Below the pieces are notes generated by a model that did not search any database, was not told where the DNA came from, and worked only from the letters and a program-made list of their open reading frames with translations. The position numbers and the translations under genes are program-made. Positions 1 to 12,089 of a stretch of DNA of 64,000 nucleotides are shown here, piece after piece (position 1 is the stretch's first letter; the number at the start of each line of letters is the position of its first letter). Location of the stretch: NCBI GenBank assembly GCA_014925825.1, contig JACGCK010000003.1:1240001-1304000 (forward strand), in the 5' to 3' direction. This DNA is from Pholiota molesta (lineage: Eukaryota > Basidiomycota > Agaricomycetes > Agaricales > Strophariaceae).

Positions 1-3000
1 GTAACGAAGTTCGTCGTGGACCGAAATAAGGTATCGAGCATTGATTCCATACTTCGCGATGAGGTGATTCATAGAAACAATGAGGAGATGCAGATAATCG
101 ACACCGGAGGATTGCACGACCCAATTGATACGAGATGTCATATAATTCGCTCCGAAGCCTTCTGGGAGGTATTCCTTAGAAAGGGCATAGGTAACGCCGC
201 AGCCCAAAGCAGGTGTTTGAGGGTTGTCCGAGAGGGCAATTTCTTCCAGCTTGTTGAAGAGGTAGCTTTCGGTTCCGCCAAACCAGAATTTTCGATTGAA
301 CAGATTAGCGCGATGCGTGTTTTTCCCTTTCGTAGAAGCATACAAGTTCTCAGCGAGCTTCTGAGCCTCTTCCGGTAACATTGAAGCGCTTGATTGAAGT
401 AGCAGGATCTCTGCGTAACGCATACCAGCCCCATATATGCGCGAATAGTTAAAAATCTTGGCTTGATCTCGAGATATTCCCAAAATGCTTGCCGTTTTGG
501 AGTGGAGATCGGTTCCTGCTGCCTTGGTGCCCTCGAGTGTCATCCAACCAATAGCTGAAGCTCCATGAAGACCAAATTGCGCATCACCCATGCAGCTCGA
601 AATCCAAAGCTCTTCACTGTCGACGTCCGCGCCAACGATTGCATATCCTTCGGGAGCACGAACCATGGCTTTTAGTTCCGATCCAACTCTATTTTTCTTT
701 GCGTTGCTTGCGGTCAACCAAGTCTTCTCAATGGCGCGACGAGTTACAGTTCCCATTGGAATCATTTGCGGCAAAATGATACCGTACTTGTTGCCATTTG
801 ACTTTGGAGGAGGGAAACCCAACGAGCATTGTGAATTCTCCCAAACAACCAATTGGTTGCGAATCCGGTCTCGAGCACTAATCCAATAACTGCAAACAGC
901 GTTCAGATTCAGAGCTTCTTGTGATTCATTTCCAGGACTCTTCAGTGTCCCATCCTGTCCATACTTGATGAAAGATTTGCCCAGTGGGTTACCAACATTC
1001 GCTTTCTCCCCGTCTTTGTGAGGAACCTTGTAGAAGTTATAGCCTCCGCTGAGGGTAGCTTCTGCCAATGTACTGTCGGCCGGATCGTAGAACGCGAGTG
1101 GGGTCCAGCGAGTTTTGAACTTGGAATCCGAAGGCACCCTAAAAGTCCATCCATGTTCGCGAGAATGAAAGAGTGGATGTCCTGACCAGGAAAGCCGTAG
1201 AAGCAGAGGAGCAATTCGATTTCGAACTGTTATTTCGAGTGTCCCCGGGGAAACATCCTTTCGTGGTTTTGTGGCATCCCAGTACCACTTTGGCCAATGC
1301 ACTGGAGGCGGTTTGGCAGGTTTTATTTTCTTTACTCGTTTCCTAGTAGGGTCTTGACCTGGAGGAATCAGCGTCCAATCTAGTTGAGACAGCCATGGAT
1401 CTGTTCCACGTTCGGAGGGGGGACTTTCCATAGTTGAATTCGCAAGCTCAATAATTCGATGGCGTGTGTCTTGGTCTTTACGACCCTCGCATAAATCGAT
1501 CGCTAGCGTGGTATTCATTGAATGTAATGGCCCTGCCGAAAAGTATTTTGCGGAATATTTTGCGAATATGGTGGTGGTTTTTTGCCCCTTCCCTCGTAGC
1601 GAAAGTGGAACCATCTGATCGTCAAAGAAATAATGCCAACTGTCCTTTGCATTGAAACGAAGGGGAATGCCATCACAAGAGATTTTCAGCAGTAAGGGGA
1701 CAATGCGATCCGTTGTCTGCTTAGCGAAAGGATCAGCTAGCAACTGCATATACCATAATGGTCGGGCATTGGGATCGATAGCTGGTTCGTTGGACGTGAA
1801 TTCGGAGGTGGCCTGTAATAACGAAGTTATGCCTGCAATTCTCAACAGATAAAAGGTATAGACGAACCTCGTCAGGTGGAAACACCCCCCGAGACTTGCC
1901 GGCAATTTTCGGTGTCCAATCCAACTGACTTAACCAAGGATCCGATTTCCAAGCGTCGTCGCCTTTCTCTGCTAAACTACGAGCATCCTCGGCGAGTAGT
2001 TTGAGTTTTTTTTGCACCTTTTCTTCCATGGCATTGTATACGGCATCTGCCCGCTGCAAAAACAGGTCCCAGTTTTCGTCGACAGGTAGAAAAGAGGAAC
2101 CCATTGTCAACATCCCCGCGAAAGAGATAGGATGCGGACAAGAAGACAGAAAGGCTGGAAGAATGACAGTGTAGACTTGATGCGTCACAGACACATCTCC
2201 TGCACAATAATCGAGATATTTGTCAAGATTGCCAAGAATTTGTTTGGGTTCCATCGTCATGAAGTCGTCTCTAGCCTCCTTGCTCACTTCTATCCCGCAA
2301 TGAAGTCTGGCCACCTCCGCTAGTGAATTAGTTGACGTGATGTCTTCCCATCGCTTTGAAACAGCTTCTGCCGCTGAAACATCGTCATCCTCGTTTTGAG
2401 CTTGCAATAAATCAATGCTTTCTTCCATGTTTCGATGAAGTCCTTCAAGTTCGTCCCGCTTGATAGAATCCGATTCTACAGCTTCTCCTACCTCCCCCTC
2501 TTGTCCTTTCTCCTTTTGCTTTGATTTACGGTATTTCAACCATGCAGGTCGTTGATGGGAGGATATGCCATTTACAGCAACATGAAGAGACATGGTATCG
2601 ATGAAGCGGTTGGCTGTGCCTTTTATGTTGTACTCCTCCAGGATCCTGATGCGATCATAGGAAACGTTGTGTCCAACAATCACTTTGGGAGTTACAGGGT
2701 TGCCTAGAGGAATCAGATGCTGGGGTTCCATAGATTCCCCAAGTAGCCAAGGTGATATCCAAGCATACCATGCATTGGGCGAAGCTGCGCACGCCATGAT
2801 GGCGTATGGATGGTATTTGGGCATCGTTTCGACATCGAAGGTAAGCATTTCTTCCGGTTTCCCCCCATGACTGGGAAATTCGACACGCTCACTATATCCT
2901 GACCCGTCAGGTAGATATTGGTACTTTGTCCAGCCGCTTTGTATCACCCAATTAACTGGTTTTGGAGGGAGCGAAGCTGACGCCAAAGACTTGGCAAGAG

Positions 3001-3289
3001 AGACCCAGGGCTCGCATGCGTGCACTCCAATGCGATGAAAATGTTCGGAAATATTGGATCCCTGCAGGATAGGAAGTTGAAAATTCGTGTCTGGAAGCGT
3101 CGATCCTTGCGAAGGATCTAAGCCATGCAATTGAAGGTGTTCCCGTGATATTTGGATATACGACGCAGGAGGTGACGGAAAGGAAACACCCTTGAAAACT
3201 TGAGAGTGCAAACTGCGAGATAGAAGCTGAACACCAAGTTCATTTCTCTTTGCTGAGAGTTGGTTTAATTTAGTCAAGATTTCATTCAT
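1..3289 (-). CDS. MIP1: Mitochondrial DNA polymerase gamma (MIP1), 3' end beyond window
   Basis: This is the family-A polymerase that replicates and proofreads mitochondrial DNA. Two exons are visible: 3289-1868 and 1812-1, separated by a 55-bp intron at 1813-1867 (GTTCGT...TTACAG). About 1078 residues are readable and the C-terminus lies off the window. The N-terminal half holds the 3'-5' exonuclease: Exo I around TFDVETMPKYHPY, Exo II VGHNVSYDRIRILEEY, Exo III YCAGDVSVTHQVY. The polymerase part shows motif A (VGADVDSEELW), motif B (AKIFNYSRIYGAG) and motif C (SVHDELRY) right at the window edge. The spacer module that starts with DPWLSQLDWT occurs twice (residues ~450 and ~612). The start chosen is the first in-frame ATG. 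It lacks an obvious presequence, so an upstream exon is possible; a ~55-codon ORF near 3310-3470 is the only candidate and is weak. Confidence 0.95.
1813..1867 (-). other. Intron of MIP1
   Basis: A 55-bp GT-AG intron read on the minus strand. The preceding exon ends in codons for PPDE and the following one begins ATSEFTS in phase 0. The nearer AG (TTGCAG) would bring a stop codon into frame, so the TTACAG acceptor is used. The exon after it stays open to the window edge. Confidence 0.85.
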
Positions 3290-3617
3290 AAAACTGAAGA
3301 ATTCTACACACCAAGAGATGGGCCATCTGGGGCGCCACCAATAGCTTTCTCCTCCGTATTCTCCTTGAGGGCATAATCGTATCTGACCAATGACGAGTGG
3401 AAAAGAACTTTACGGAGAAAGGTATCAGGCAGGGGAAGTTTTGCACGACCTTTGATGTTGAGAAATTGCATACCATAGTATGCAGTAACTTGTCGCTGGG
3501 TGTTGGAATTCCGGCGGAGACTACGGCGAGAAATTTCCGGCACCGGTCCGCGCTTCTACACGGCATCATCAATCATCAATCAATCATCATCAAATCATCA
3601 TCATCAAGATATGAACA

Positions 3618-4405
3618 CACTGCTGCGGTGTGGATCTTTTCAAACGTGGAAAAATCTTTGGACGTTTTGTGACATTTGTACGATAAATTTATTAGGCAGA
3701 AAAATGTATGTAAAAAGTGAGATATTTGGCTATGGAAAAGAGATGGAATACGACAAATTGTCCGAAAATTGTCCACCAAGACAATTGAGAGGTCTTCCAT
3801 TGCTTTTAGCCGAAGGCAAAGAAACAATAAAGGTGACATTCAATAAGACTATACCAAAATGGGAAGATTGTTTATTTTTGGACAAGGCAAATAATAGGGA
3901 AATGTCATGTACGACCGACTTTTTTGTACATGGTTATTGTCAGATTCACCAATGGATTTGGTGATCTGGGATATTGATTCTTAAAACAGACATTTTGACG
4001 AACAAAAAATCTCAAGTATTGAGGTAATATTTTCCTAACTGCCGAATTATACATTCTTCTCAATCTTTTACCATTCTGATAAATAGAATTGACAATGATT
4101 CATTTGCCTGTTCGAAAAATTGATCGCGAGATCAGTACACCGCTCATCGCGTCGCTCAGTTCCTCACTCATCGAGTCGCTGACGACGGCGCATTGACTGA
4201 GTGCGAGAATAATTCACGTGATCTGACGCAACTGTCGCAGCTGCCCTCACTGCTCGCGTACAGTTCCTTCCGTCGATGTGCTCTGGGTCTCCAAGGCACA
4301 TCGGACGATGCATACCCACCTCCTTCTCCCTTAGATATGCCCTGGGTCTCCAAGGCATATCGGTCATACCTCTTGGTACATTCAACATTAGTATGGACCT
4401 GCAGC
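3618..4405 (+). repeat. Left terminal inverted repeat of the 9.25-kb element
   Basis: It matches the reverse complement of 12090-12871 throughout, with scattered substitutions and small indels. The ORF at 3703-3963 and its counterpart at 12528-12785 are simply the two copies of this repeat. Both carry frame-neutral changes, so I do not treat them as genes. Two short hairpin motifs lie at 4273-4303 and 4337-4368. Confidence 0.85.
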
Positions 4406-5114
4406 CGCGATAAAACAAGTGGTACACCGATGACGATGACGACGATCACAACCATAACCACCTTCGCACTCCTGACTTCTGCATGCACCTTCGACAGTGC
4501 CTTTTCAAAATATAGATACAGCTTCTCGAAAGCTATGGGACTCGGAGCACGGATGATCAGGGGAATACCCGGGCAGTGGGGGTCTAAAAGGTGCGCAACG
4601 GCATACTTATTGTTGATCGTCTACCTTTGCTGACCTGTCTTCCTCATCAAACAGCCCTATACTAGCTGAAAGCAATATTCCTGACAATATGTACAATGTC
4701 ATGCCACATCTGTCAACGATAAACCTCTGTTGCGCGCCGCCCGCCGCTATGTGACGAGGATTCGTCGACGTGACGAATCGCCTCTCAATCCACCGCCATC
4801 ACCACGACACTCCTCGATCTGCCGCACATGACCACGATGGCAGCGGCGGCGTCCATGACGGCGAATAACAATGGATGGATGGCGGGCAGGAAGCGGCGGA
4901 TGAACGATGGCGGACGAATGACGGCAGGCAAGCGAACTAGCGCACGAACGAGGAACGAACGGCGGCGGGCGCACGGACTACAAACAGACAACAGCGCACG
5001 AACGCTATGTAAGCACCTTCCCTATGCGTCCCTATCTCCTCCTACCATTCCCCATTCCATTCCGTATCTCACTGACATCATACCCCACGCTGACTGCCCC
5101 TCCTCCACCGCAGC

Positions 5115-5430
5115 GAAAAACACGGCATCAAGGCCGAGTTCGAGCACCTCGGACAGAGTCCGCGCACCTTACCGCGCGCTGCGAGAAGCTCGAGCGCGTC
5201 GTGCAGTCCCTCCTGCCCACTGCCGCCACTCACCCTTCTGGCACCGCATGCACCGTGCTCGCGCCGTACTACCACCTCTCCTCCAGCATCCCAGGTGTAC
5301 CAGGCAACTCGGCAGCGTACAGCCTGGGCACGTCGGTGTCGCCATCGTACGCATCGCTGATGCTGCCGCCGCCGCAATCGTCATCATATTTTCTACACCA
5401 TGCGGAGGGCATCGGCAGCACTGGCTCGGG
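5115..5430 (+). pseudogene. Captured leucine-zipper fragment (bZIP-like), copy 1
   Basis: Reading from an intron-like acceptor (CCACCGCAG) at about 5114, the frame gives EKHGIKAEFEHL, then TESAHL, TARCEKL and ERVVQSL. Leucines fall exactly every seventh residue, followed by a Ser/Pro-rich tail with APYYHLSSS and LMLPPPQSS. This is the layout of a bZIP zipper and its downstream region. The upstream basic region is not convincingly preserved. An inverted, diverged copy lies at 8155-8500. I read both as fragments of a host transcription factor gene carried in the element. The exact donor family is not identified. Confidence 0.45.
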
Positions 5431-6554
5431 CGCCGCGTTGGGCAGGCGCCGCCTGGACGTGGGCAAGGGCTCGCCGCTCGCGCTCGTGTCGATCGCGTCG
5501 CCGTACCATGGCTCCTCGAGGGCGCTACTACGAGTACGGGTGCGGCTACAACCACTCTGAATATGAATACGAATGTATTCGGCGCTACGGGAGACGTCGT
5601 TCGTGGCTGTGGACGATATCTATGTGAGTGTTCTTTTCTTATTCTGAATGCACTATTCATGGCTCAATATGAGGTCTTTCAGTGACTCTATTGTCTTAGT
5701 CTCTACAGAAACAAGCCTCTTTTGTCTATAAATCTATGAAGGCGATCATCCCGTGCTCACTGCTAACACTATCAAGTATCATCGCTTTCCACTTTGGGAA
5801 CCAATACAAGGGACATGCTCATGATTTTTTTTGGGCATTTACTCGGACTGACTATATTATTGTGATATGGGTAACCCATGGTATCAAGAGACCAACCCAT
5901 ACCCCTACTTAGATGCATTCTCATGTAAATTTTGAACAAAATTTAAGCGTGTTTCAAAAATGGAAGGTGATTGGGCGATCAGCGCTCAGCAACGTTGAAC
6001 CTTCGTCCCGGGATGAGCGTCTAGACGTCTAAGGTCTTTCATCGCTTTCCATTTTGGCGACATGCTGAGAACATAAAGAGAATTTATTTTTGTTCAACCT
6101 GTGACAATGAGTAATTTGTTAACATCGTAAATGCATTGAGGATCTTGTGAAGAGTTCAAGGTCTTTATTGTTTACATTTTGTGAGGCATCTAGTTATCAG
6201 TGCTCATAATCTCCTTCCAGTGAGTGTGTCCCAAAACGCAAGGTATGCACGACGACTCCACGACGACGACGGGTCTATCATGCCCAGTGTTCGACGCCGC
6301 CGGAGGCGTCTTTGGGTGCTGGCAGCCACCATCAACGTAAGTTGAATGGACGCTTACTTCGGGCCCTCGGCTATCCCAGCATGCCAGTCCTTACCAGCAC
6401 CACTCATCATTCCGGCCTGTCTCTTGCCTGTCTCCCTACACCCTGCGAAGTGCCGTGGGCGCCGACGACGAGTCCACACGCGCGTCGCGGGAGGCGCCGT
6501 GGAAACATCAACGTGATGAGTTCCCTTGTTTTGTTATGAATTCGTACTTGCCTT

Positions 6555-6660
6555 CGCTTACGCCAGCCGTATCTCCTCGCCACCCACCACCCTCAATCTC
6601 AATGGCGTTCGCGCCCTCCAAGCCCTCGGCCCGACCGCGCGTGATACAATTCGCAAGGCC
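6555..6660 (+). repeat. GC-rich inverted repeat pair, left copy
   Basis: The block containing ATCTCCTCGCCACCCAC and GGCGTTCGCGCCCTCCAA is repeated in inverse orientation at about 11795-11895. The match covers roughly 100 bp with substitutions. It lies inside the core of the 9.25-kb element, so the core as well as the ends contains inverted symmetry. Confidence 0.65.
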
Positions 6661-8154
6661 ATAGCAGCCGACGACGAAGACGACCACGACGAACCTGTCA
6701 TTTGTCGTTCGCTCTCACCCTGAACGACTCTTCACGATCTCGACGGCCATTCCAACATCTAGGGATGGATTATGTCACACAGAGGGTGGTACGAGGACGT
6801 AGCAGGCTCGACACTACGCTGGGCTGCATATAAGGTATGTCCGAGCTCATGGCAACCTTGCACGAGCTGACGACCCATCTGCACCGCAGGGCACGAATGG
6901 CCTCTTGCTGCGTACCACCACCCACAATGACGACCTCATCTCCCATGACCTTTCACCTCGCGCCGACATGGCGGCATTGCACAAACCTCGCCCTCGACGA
7001 CAATCTTCGACATCAATCGCACGCGCTAGCAACGGAGATCGTCAGCCGGGGTGAAAGACAGCAGGATCGACATGGTGCCAGCCCACAGCTGCCGACGCGC
7101 ACTCGCCGATTCTCGTTGTCCTGCATCTTTATTCCTGGAGATCTCGGCAGCGGCGGCAGCGACACGGATTCCTTGGGGATGCACCAGACGAGCGGTGCGC
7201 GGATTACCACGGGGGGTGGCTAGGCGCAACGAATTGTGTTGTTGCTGCGAAGGACGGCGGCGATTGGGTTTCGGTTGGGGGCTGTGCAAGGGATCGAAGG
7301 CTGGAGGCACGGACGAACGAGGAGGCAGGCGAGAGGACTGACAACGCCATCGCCTCGCAAGGACTAACTCGAGGCGAGCGGCACGTTCTGGCTGGCGCCG
7401 TCCTGCTCAGCCCTCGTCTGCTGTGCAGCGACTGCGCCTGTCCGATCTCTGCGTTCTGCAGGAAAGCCGACAACGGGGGCAGTCAGTACTTGCGCGGCGG
7501 CTGCAAATCCACACAATGCATTGCCAATCCGACAAGACGACGCTCAGCGTTTTGACATCGCTTGCTGCTTTGGGAACACGCTTGTGCAACCTTTTCAGTG
7601 CTCAATTAACTAGGCGTGGAAGGAAAACACTCATTAGGCTTCAGTGATCGCGTTTTAGACTATGTATAAACAATACGCACTTGTATTAGATCACTACTTA
7701 TAATTATATCAAAATGAGCTAGCCATGTTTCTATTGTTTCCAGCATATCACCAAGACCAAACCATGCAAAATTGTGCAATGTATGGAAACCGCAATGCCA
7801 TCCAGAAGGCAATCGTTGCTTTCGACCGTTTGAGAAAGACGCTCACAAGACGCTCGTGTCATTTTCGAGCATTTTGTACCAAATCAAATGAGCGTCTTCC
7901 AAAAATAGTGGAAAGCGATAAGCAAACAATTATCTCGCTATTTTTGTAAAATGAAAAATTGGTGAAAATGGAAAGCGCTCATCCCTAGATAATTTTGAAT
8001 GAAATGCAGCTTATGTTTATATGATCTATAATGGAGTGAGTGATTTGTGAACACTTACCTAAATGTGTTGTAGCCTGTGAATGCGTGCCCACTGAACAGT
8101 GAACAAAAAAAATGCATGAGCGTCTTCCCAAAATGGAAGGCGATGAGCTTCCGC

Positions 8155-8500
8155 CCTCCGTCTTCATATACAACGCCCCAGGCATGTCCACATGCTGTAG
8201 AGGATACAATGACGATTGCGGCGGCGGCGCCATCAGCAATGCATACAGCAGCGACACTGAGGTGCCCGGGCTATACATCACCGAGTCGCCTGGTATGTTT
8301 GCAATGTTGGAGGAGGGGTGGTAGTATGGCGTGAGCATGGTGTGCATGGCGCCAGAAGGGTGCATGGAAGCGGCAGGCAGGAGGCACTGCATGGTGCTCG
8401 AGCTGCTCGCAGCATGCAGTAAGGTGCATCAACTCCGTGTGGAGATGCTCGAACTCGGCATTGGTGGCGTATTTCTCGCTGTTCGGCGTTCGCTCACTGT
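8155..8500 (-). pseudogene. Captured leucine-zipper fragment (bZIP-like), copy 2, inverted
   Basis: On the minus strand the sequence reads AEFEHL, HTELMHL, TACCEQL, EHHAV, then, after a one-base frame change, QCLLPAASMHPSG with APYYH-like and LMAPPPQSS blocks matching copy 1. The heptad leucines are kept although many other positions changed. Its two halves lie in different frames, so it is not an intact gene. Confidence 0.45.
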
Positions 8501-8889
8501 TTATCATCCATATAATGCAAGAAAACCATTACATCCTATTGATTTATATTCTACATAAACTAGAACGGCTTAAGATATGCAATGGGTATACGTAGGTAAG
8601 GGATATAATTCATAGGTCGCGGGGTTGATATCGTGAGTGGGAGAAGCGGGCGCCGCAGAGGGACGGCGCGAATTGGACATGTTCGCTTCGCTTCACTTGA
8701 CGATTCCGGCGTCTGGCCCTGCACCGCTTGAACACATGCTCGCCTCCGTTGGGTAAGTCGTCCGGCCTGTAGACGCTCGTCAGGGCTCAACGCTGACGAG
8801 ATTGAACAGGCGGGGTCGCTGCACAGCAGATGGAGGCGCTGGGGAGGACGACGCCAGCCCGAACGCACCGCCCGTGGGCCGTCGCTGAG

Positions 8890-9285
8890 CAGCGTCCGCC
8901 CTGCTGTCTGCGGCATGCCTCCTTGCTCGTCCTCGCCTCCGACCTTCGCAGACCACCCACGCCGATCGCCATCGTCCTGCGCAGCGGTAGCAGCATCCGT
9001 TTCGCGAGCACGTCGTGCCATGCCACCCGGCGGTGATCCACGCTCAGCTTGTGCGCGAGCATGTCCAGTACGTTCCAAGTACGTCCCGATGGATTTGTAC
9101 CACCAGTCGCCACTGACGTGATGGATGCACTCCTTCCCGTAGGGCATCGCCATCCAGGATGATTGACGGGTGTGGGAAGGGGTAATGAGAGAGGGCGGGT
9201 GCCCGTCGGCGGGGGCGTCGAGGACAGCGAGCATGGGTGGGGGCGCAGGCAGCCGGGGTGGCAAGCGGCGAAGGAACCACCCGTC
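8890..9285 (+). repeat. ~390-bp GC-rich direct repeat, unit 1
   Basis: First of three diverged copies in the element core. Landmarks in order: CTCGTCCTCGCCTC, CGCAG.CCACCC, GTGCCATGCCACCC, a GTACGT block, CTCCTTCCCG, CGCC.TCCAGGA, GGGTGGCAAG. The unit contains no consistent ORF. Confidence 0.6.
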
Positions 9286-9299
9286 TGTGAGTTGTTCGC

Positions 9300-9680
9300 G
9301 AGGTGCTGGCAGCGTCCGCCCTGCCGCCGTCCGCACCCTCGTTCGTCCTCGCCTCTGGCCTTCGCCTTCGCAGTCCACCCGCACCCTGATCGCCATTGTC
9401 CTTGGCACGAGGACGGCGTGCCATGCCACCCGCGGCGATTCACGCTCAGTTCGTGGGCGAGCGTGTCTGGTACGTGCCAATGGATCTGTGCCACCGTCGA
9501 CCGACCAACCGCAACTGACGCGATGGACTCTCTCCTTCCCGGAGCGCATCGCCGTCCAGGACGAACGACGGATGTGGGAAGGGGCTACGAGAGAGGGCCG
9601 GTGCTCGTAGGCGGGGGCATCAAAGAGAGTGGCAATGGGCGGGAGGCGCTGGCGTCCGGGGGTGGTAAGTGGCGAAACGA
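9300..9680 (+). repeat. ~390-bp GC-rich direct repeat, unit 2
   Basis: Tandem to unit 1 with the same order of landmarks (GTCCTCGCCTC, CAGTCCACCCGC, CGTGCCATGCCACCC, GGTACGTGCC, CTCCTTCCCGG, CGCCGTCCAGGACGA, GGGGGTGGTAAG). Confidence 0.6.
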
Positions 9681-10729
9681 CGTTGCTACCCTTCCGTGTA
9701 AGCACTAACCATCCTGTTGAATGTGCCCTCACGTTGTTTCGAGCCCGTGTCCGCCGCCTCGTATATTCAAGTTTGTCCGTTCCACCCGATTTCCAGCTGA
9801 ATTAGTCCGTCCCTAGTTTCTGCTATCGAATCGATGAAAAGTCGTCGACGAGAGCCGTTGGGGGCGAGGGCATACGGCAGGTGTAGTAGCGGTGGGGCCC
9901 CGTCGCCGTCGTCGGCTAGCAACAAACTATGCCTCCCGTGGCGCCGACCGCTGGCCTGGTGCTCATACGGGACGTGTCGTCGTCGCCCATGGGATGGTCG
10001 GGACAAGATGGGATAGCACTCAAGATCCCACCATGATACCACGGGCCGAAATGAACCGGCGCGTTTAGCATAACAAGAAAATGGAAAGCGATGACTCGGG
10101 CATGAGCGTCTTGCACGAGAAGGCGACGTCGACTTGCTATGTAGTGATGGAGTTGTAGCAACACAACATCGCCTGCCCGCGCAAGATGCTCATTGCCTAA
10201 ATAATCACTACACAATAAAAATGTGCTACACAATAAGAGAGCAATGAAGAAATAGGTAATAATCATGAGATTCGTGTTGATACAATGGGTGCACTTGTGA
10301 CTTACTCGTCAAACGCCATCGCTACGTAGCGAGTCGACGTCGTCTTCTCGTGCAAGACGCTCATCGCTTTCCATTTTCGGAAGACGCTCATGCTATAATC
10401 TTAGATCCAGAGTCCAAGTAATCAATTTAATTGTAATATAATAAGTAGCCTACTTTTTCATAAAGCAGCCGCTCATCAAATGGCTGATAATTAAAGTATC
10501 ATTATACACCAGTGGGCCGGGCTGGTGTGTAACCCCCAGGCCTCGGAGGCCAGACCCCAGCCCTTACTCTCCAAACCTGTCACTCGTGCATAAGGCTACG
10601 GGATTTAGTGGGTTTGGGTAGCCTAATAGCGGGTAAGGACCCTCAGGTGTCTGCATACCGCAGAGGCTGCAATTGCGGCTCTCGTTGTGTATGCAGACGG
10701 CTGAGGTGCCACCCTGCATCATCGAATGC

Positions 10730-11110
10730 ACCCACTGTCCGCGTCATAACTCAGCCGCCGTCAGTGCGCTCGGATGCAGTCTGACATCCACAGCGAGCGT
10801 CATCTGTTGCCGCGTCATCGTTCGTGGTGCTGCTGTCTGCCTCGTCTGTCCGCACGTCAAACGCTCTCTCGCATTTACAGTCCACCCGCGCCGCGTCCTG
10901 CCACCCCTCGCGGCGATCCGTGCGCGAGCGTGTTTGGTACGTCCCAAGGAATCCGTGCTGCCCCTGCTGACGATCACTGCCGTCCTTCCCGCAGGGTACG
11001 GCGCCGTCCAGGACGATCGACGCAGATGGGCAGGGGCCACGAGAAGGCGGGCTCGTCGGCGGGCGATGCGTCGAGCAGTGCGGGGATAGGTGGGCGCAGG
11101 CGTCCGGGGG
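10730..11110 (+). repeat. ~390-bp GC-rich direct repeat, unit 3
   Basis: Third copy, about 1 kb beyond unit 2, same orientation (CAGTCCACCCGCGCC, GCGGCGATCCGTGCGCGAG, GGTACGTCCCAAGGA, CGTCCTTCCCGCAGGG, CGCCGTCCAGGACGATCGA, GGGGGTGGCAAGCGG). Confidence 0.6.
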
Positions 11111-11794
11111 TGGCAAGCGGTGTGTACGTGCCCTGCTGTGCAAGTGCTACCCGCGCCGCCCTCGTCAGCGTTTCCTGCGGCGATGAGACGTACCGTATAC
11201 GTGGCCGTGCGCCGTATCGCGCCCGCTTTCTTCCGCGGCGTACGTCCCAGGCACGCCATCTGATCTCTGGCTGACTGGGGCCGTCGCTAGGCCCTGCAAT
11301 CGATGTCGAAGGCGTGAGCGAATGGCGGGCTCCGTCGTCATTGTCTTGCGAACGGTGTTTCACACGACCGTGGGGGTTCAAAAGCGCGGATGCTGGGCGA
11401 GGTTGTGGGTGATGGGTGGCGGGAACTGCATGTCCGAAGTAAGTACAAGTTCAGTCCAACGGAAGTGTGCTTACGTTGGCATCGTCCACCAGCACCGAAC
11501 GACGCCTCCCGCGGCGTCGAATGGGTCGTCGTGGGTGGCAAGAGGATGTTCGCGCCCTGCGGTGCCAAGGCGTCGTCAACTTGACGCGCAGAACGACGTG
11601 ATGAGCTCGGACGTACCGTACGCGCCCTCGCACCCGCCTCGTATGTCCCTCCACGCCCATCCCATGCGCGAGTTGGCTAACCACTCCGTCCTTAGATCCT
11701 GGAATCGCCGTCGAGGTCGAGGAGAGTCGGCGCAGGCGAGTGCAAGCGCGAACCAGCGGCGGGACCGTTGTCGTCTATCTCGTCGACGGCTGCT

Positions 11795-11895
11795 TGGCGT
11801 TGAGATCGTATTACGCGTGTTCGGGTCGAAGGGGTTTGGAGGGCGCGAACGCCGTTGACGTTGATGGTTGTGGGTGGCGAGGAGATGCGGCGCTA
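11795..11895 (-). repeat. GC-rich inverted repeat pair, right copy
   Basis: Inverted partner of 6555-6660, recognisable by GGAGGGCGCGAACGCC followed by GTGGGTGGCGAGGAGAT. Confidence 0.65.
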
Positions 11896-12089
11896 GTAGC
11901 TAGCATAGGACTCTTGGATGAGAAAGGAAAGTCAGATGGAGGGTAGATGCTCAATTCAGTAATCCGGCGCACCTTTCGGACTGCTGTTAACCAGTCCCAG
12001 CCTGTTTCCTTGGCTAGCTGCCCCTCGAGTCGGTGGTGCGTCGTACTTGCGGTCGTCGTTGCCGTCGTATGATGTTGGCAACTTGGCAT

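Noticed and set aside
3310..3543. Small minus-strand ORF upstream of MIP1
   Set aside because: It begins with GTG rather than ATG, the link to MIP1 would need an 18-bp intron, and no family is recognisable. It may be untranslated leader.
3703..3963. Paired ORFs in the two terminal repeats (also 12528-12785) as a gene family
   Set aside because: They are the two copies of the terminal inverted repeat. Substitutions do not favour synonymous sites and indels disrupt the ORF outside the listed part.
8560..9732. 390-codon minus-strand ORF in the GC-rich core
   Set aside because: It spans two repeat units in one frame only because GC-rich sequence has few stops. Overlapping ORFs exist on both strands and no motif is seen.
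10500..10680. Possible tRNA- or SINE-like sequence at the AT/GC boundary
   Set aside because: GC-rich hairpin-like words are present but no cloverleaf, A/B box pair or A-tail could be built.
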